Under the pieces are notes generated by a model. The model made no database searches. It was not told where the DNA came from and saw only the letters and a list, made by a program, of their open reading frames with translations. A DNA stretch of 5,653 nt. It comes from an uncultured Ruminococcus sp. (GTDB taxonomy: Bacteria > Bacillota > Clostridia > Oscillospirales > Acutalibacteraceae). The stretch covers positions 1 through 5,653 of the forward strand of contig CADBRK010000180.1 in the NCBI GenBank assembly GCA_902797065.1. The letters run 5' to 3'. Shown here one piece after another: positions 5,631 through 5,653 of the stretch. Each line of letters opens with the position of its first letter. Positions within the stretch are counted from its first letter, which is position 1. The position numbers and the translations under genes are program-made.

Positions 5631-5653
5631 AAATATTATAATGAATGTATAAT
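5625..5653 (+). promoter_or_regulatory. perfect consensus SigA promoter at the right edge
   Basis: TTGACA (5625-5630) and TATAAT (5648-5653) are both perfect and separated by exactly 17 bases, the ideal spacing. The window ends at the last base of the -10, so the start point and gene lie outside. The gene is read rightwards, divergent from the feo operon. Confidence 0.75.

Overview
The window looks like a piece of a moderately low-GC, AT-rich-intergenic Firmicutes chromosome, most likely a Ruminococcus-type gut clostridium (Oscillospiraceae). This is inferred from a FeoA-FeoB fusion followed by a separate Cys-rich membrane peptide, strong AGGAGG-type ribosome binding sites, GTG start use and SigA-like promoters. 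No 16S or other taxonomic marker is present, so the genus is only a guess. All five supported protein genes lie on the minus strand, in two transcription units, and both window edges carry promoters that point outwards.

Right part (about 2630-5475): a ferrous-iron uptake operon read leftwards. It has a promoter at 5442-5471, a short leader with a 12-bp palindrome, and then a 781-residue FeoA-FeoB fusion. Next come a 51-residue FeoB-associated Cys-rich membrane peptide (GTG start directly after the feoB stop) and a 71-residue two-helix membrane protein (ATGA overlap). A 14-bp perfect hairpin at 2634-2674 closes the operon. FeoA-FeoB would move Fe2+ across the membrane using its G-protein domain; the two small proteins are translationally coupled to it and are probably accessory.

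Middle part (627-2530): a second leftward unit with its own extended -10 promoter at 2502-2530. It encodes two acyltransferase-3 family membrane proteins. The first (246 aa) retains both ends of the family but appears to lack about 100 residues from the middle. The second (351 aa) is full length but has Asn where the family's R-x10-H motif usually has a basic residue. They probably O-acylate cell-surface glycans, but nothing in the window names the substrate.

Left part (1-626): no convincing gene. It holds a strong minus-strand promoter pointing out of the window, an open stretch that may be a gene remnant, a rho-independent terminator on the minus strand (396-431), and a GC-rich element at 438-570. 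That element has an 11-bp perfect outer stem enclosing at least three nested helices. It is the best candidate in the window for something undescribed: a structured RNA or a small palindromic mobile element.

Right edge (5475-5653): an upstream region shared with an unseen rightward gene. It contains a PerR-box-like palindrome over one candidate -10 element, and a perfect TTGACA-17-TATAAT promoter whose -35 sits in a 13-bp palindrome.
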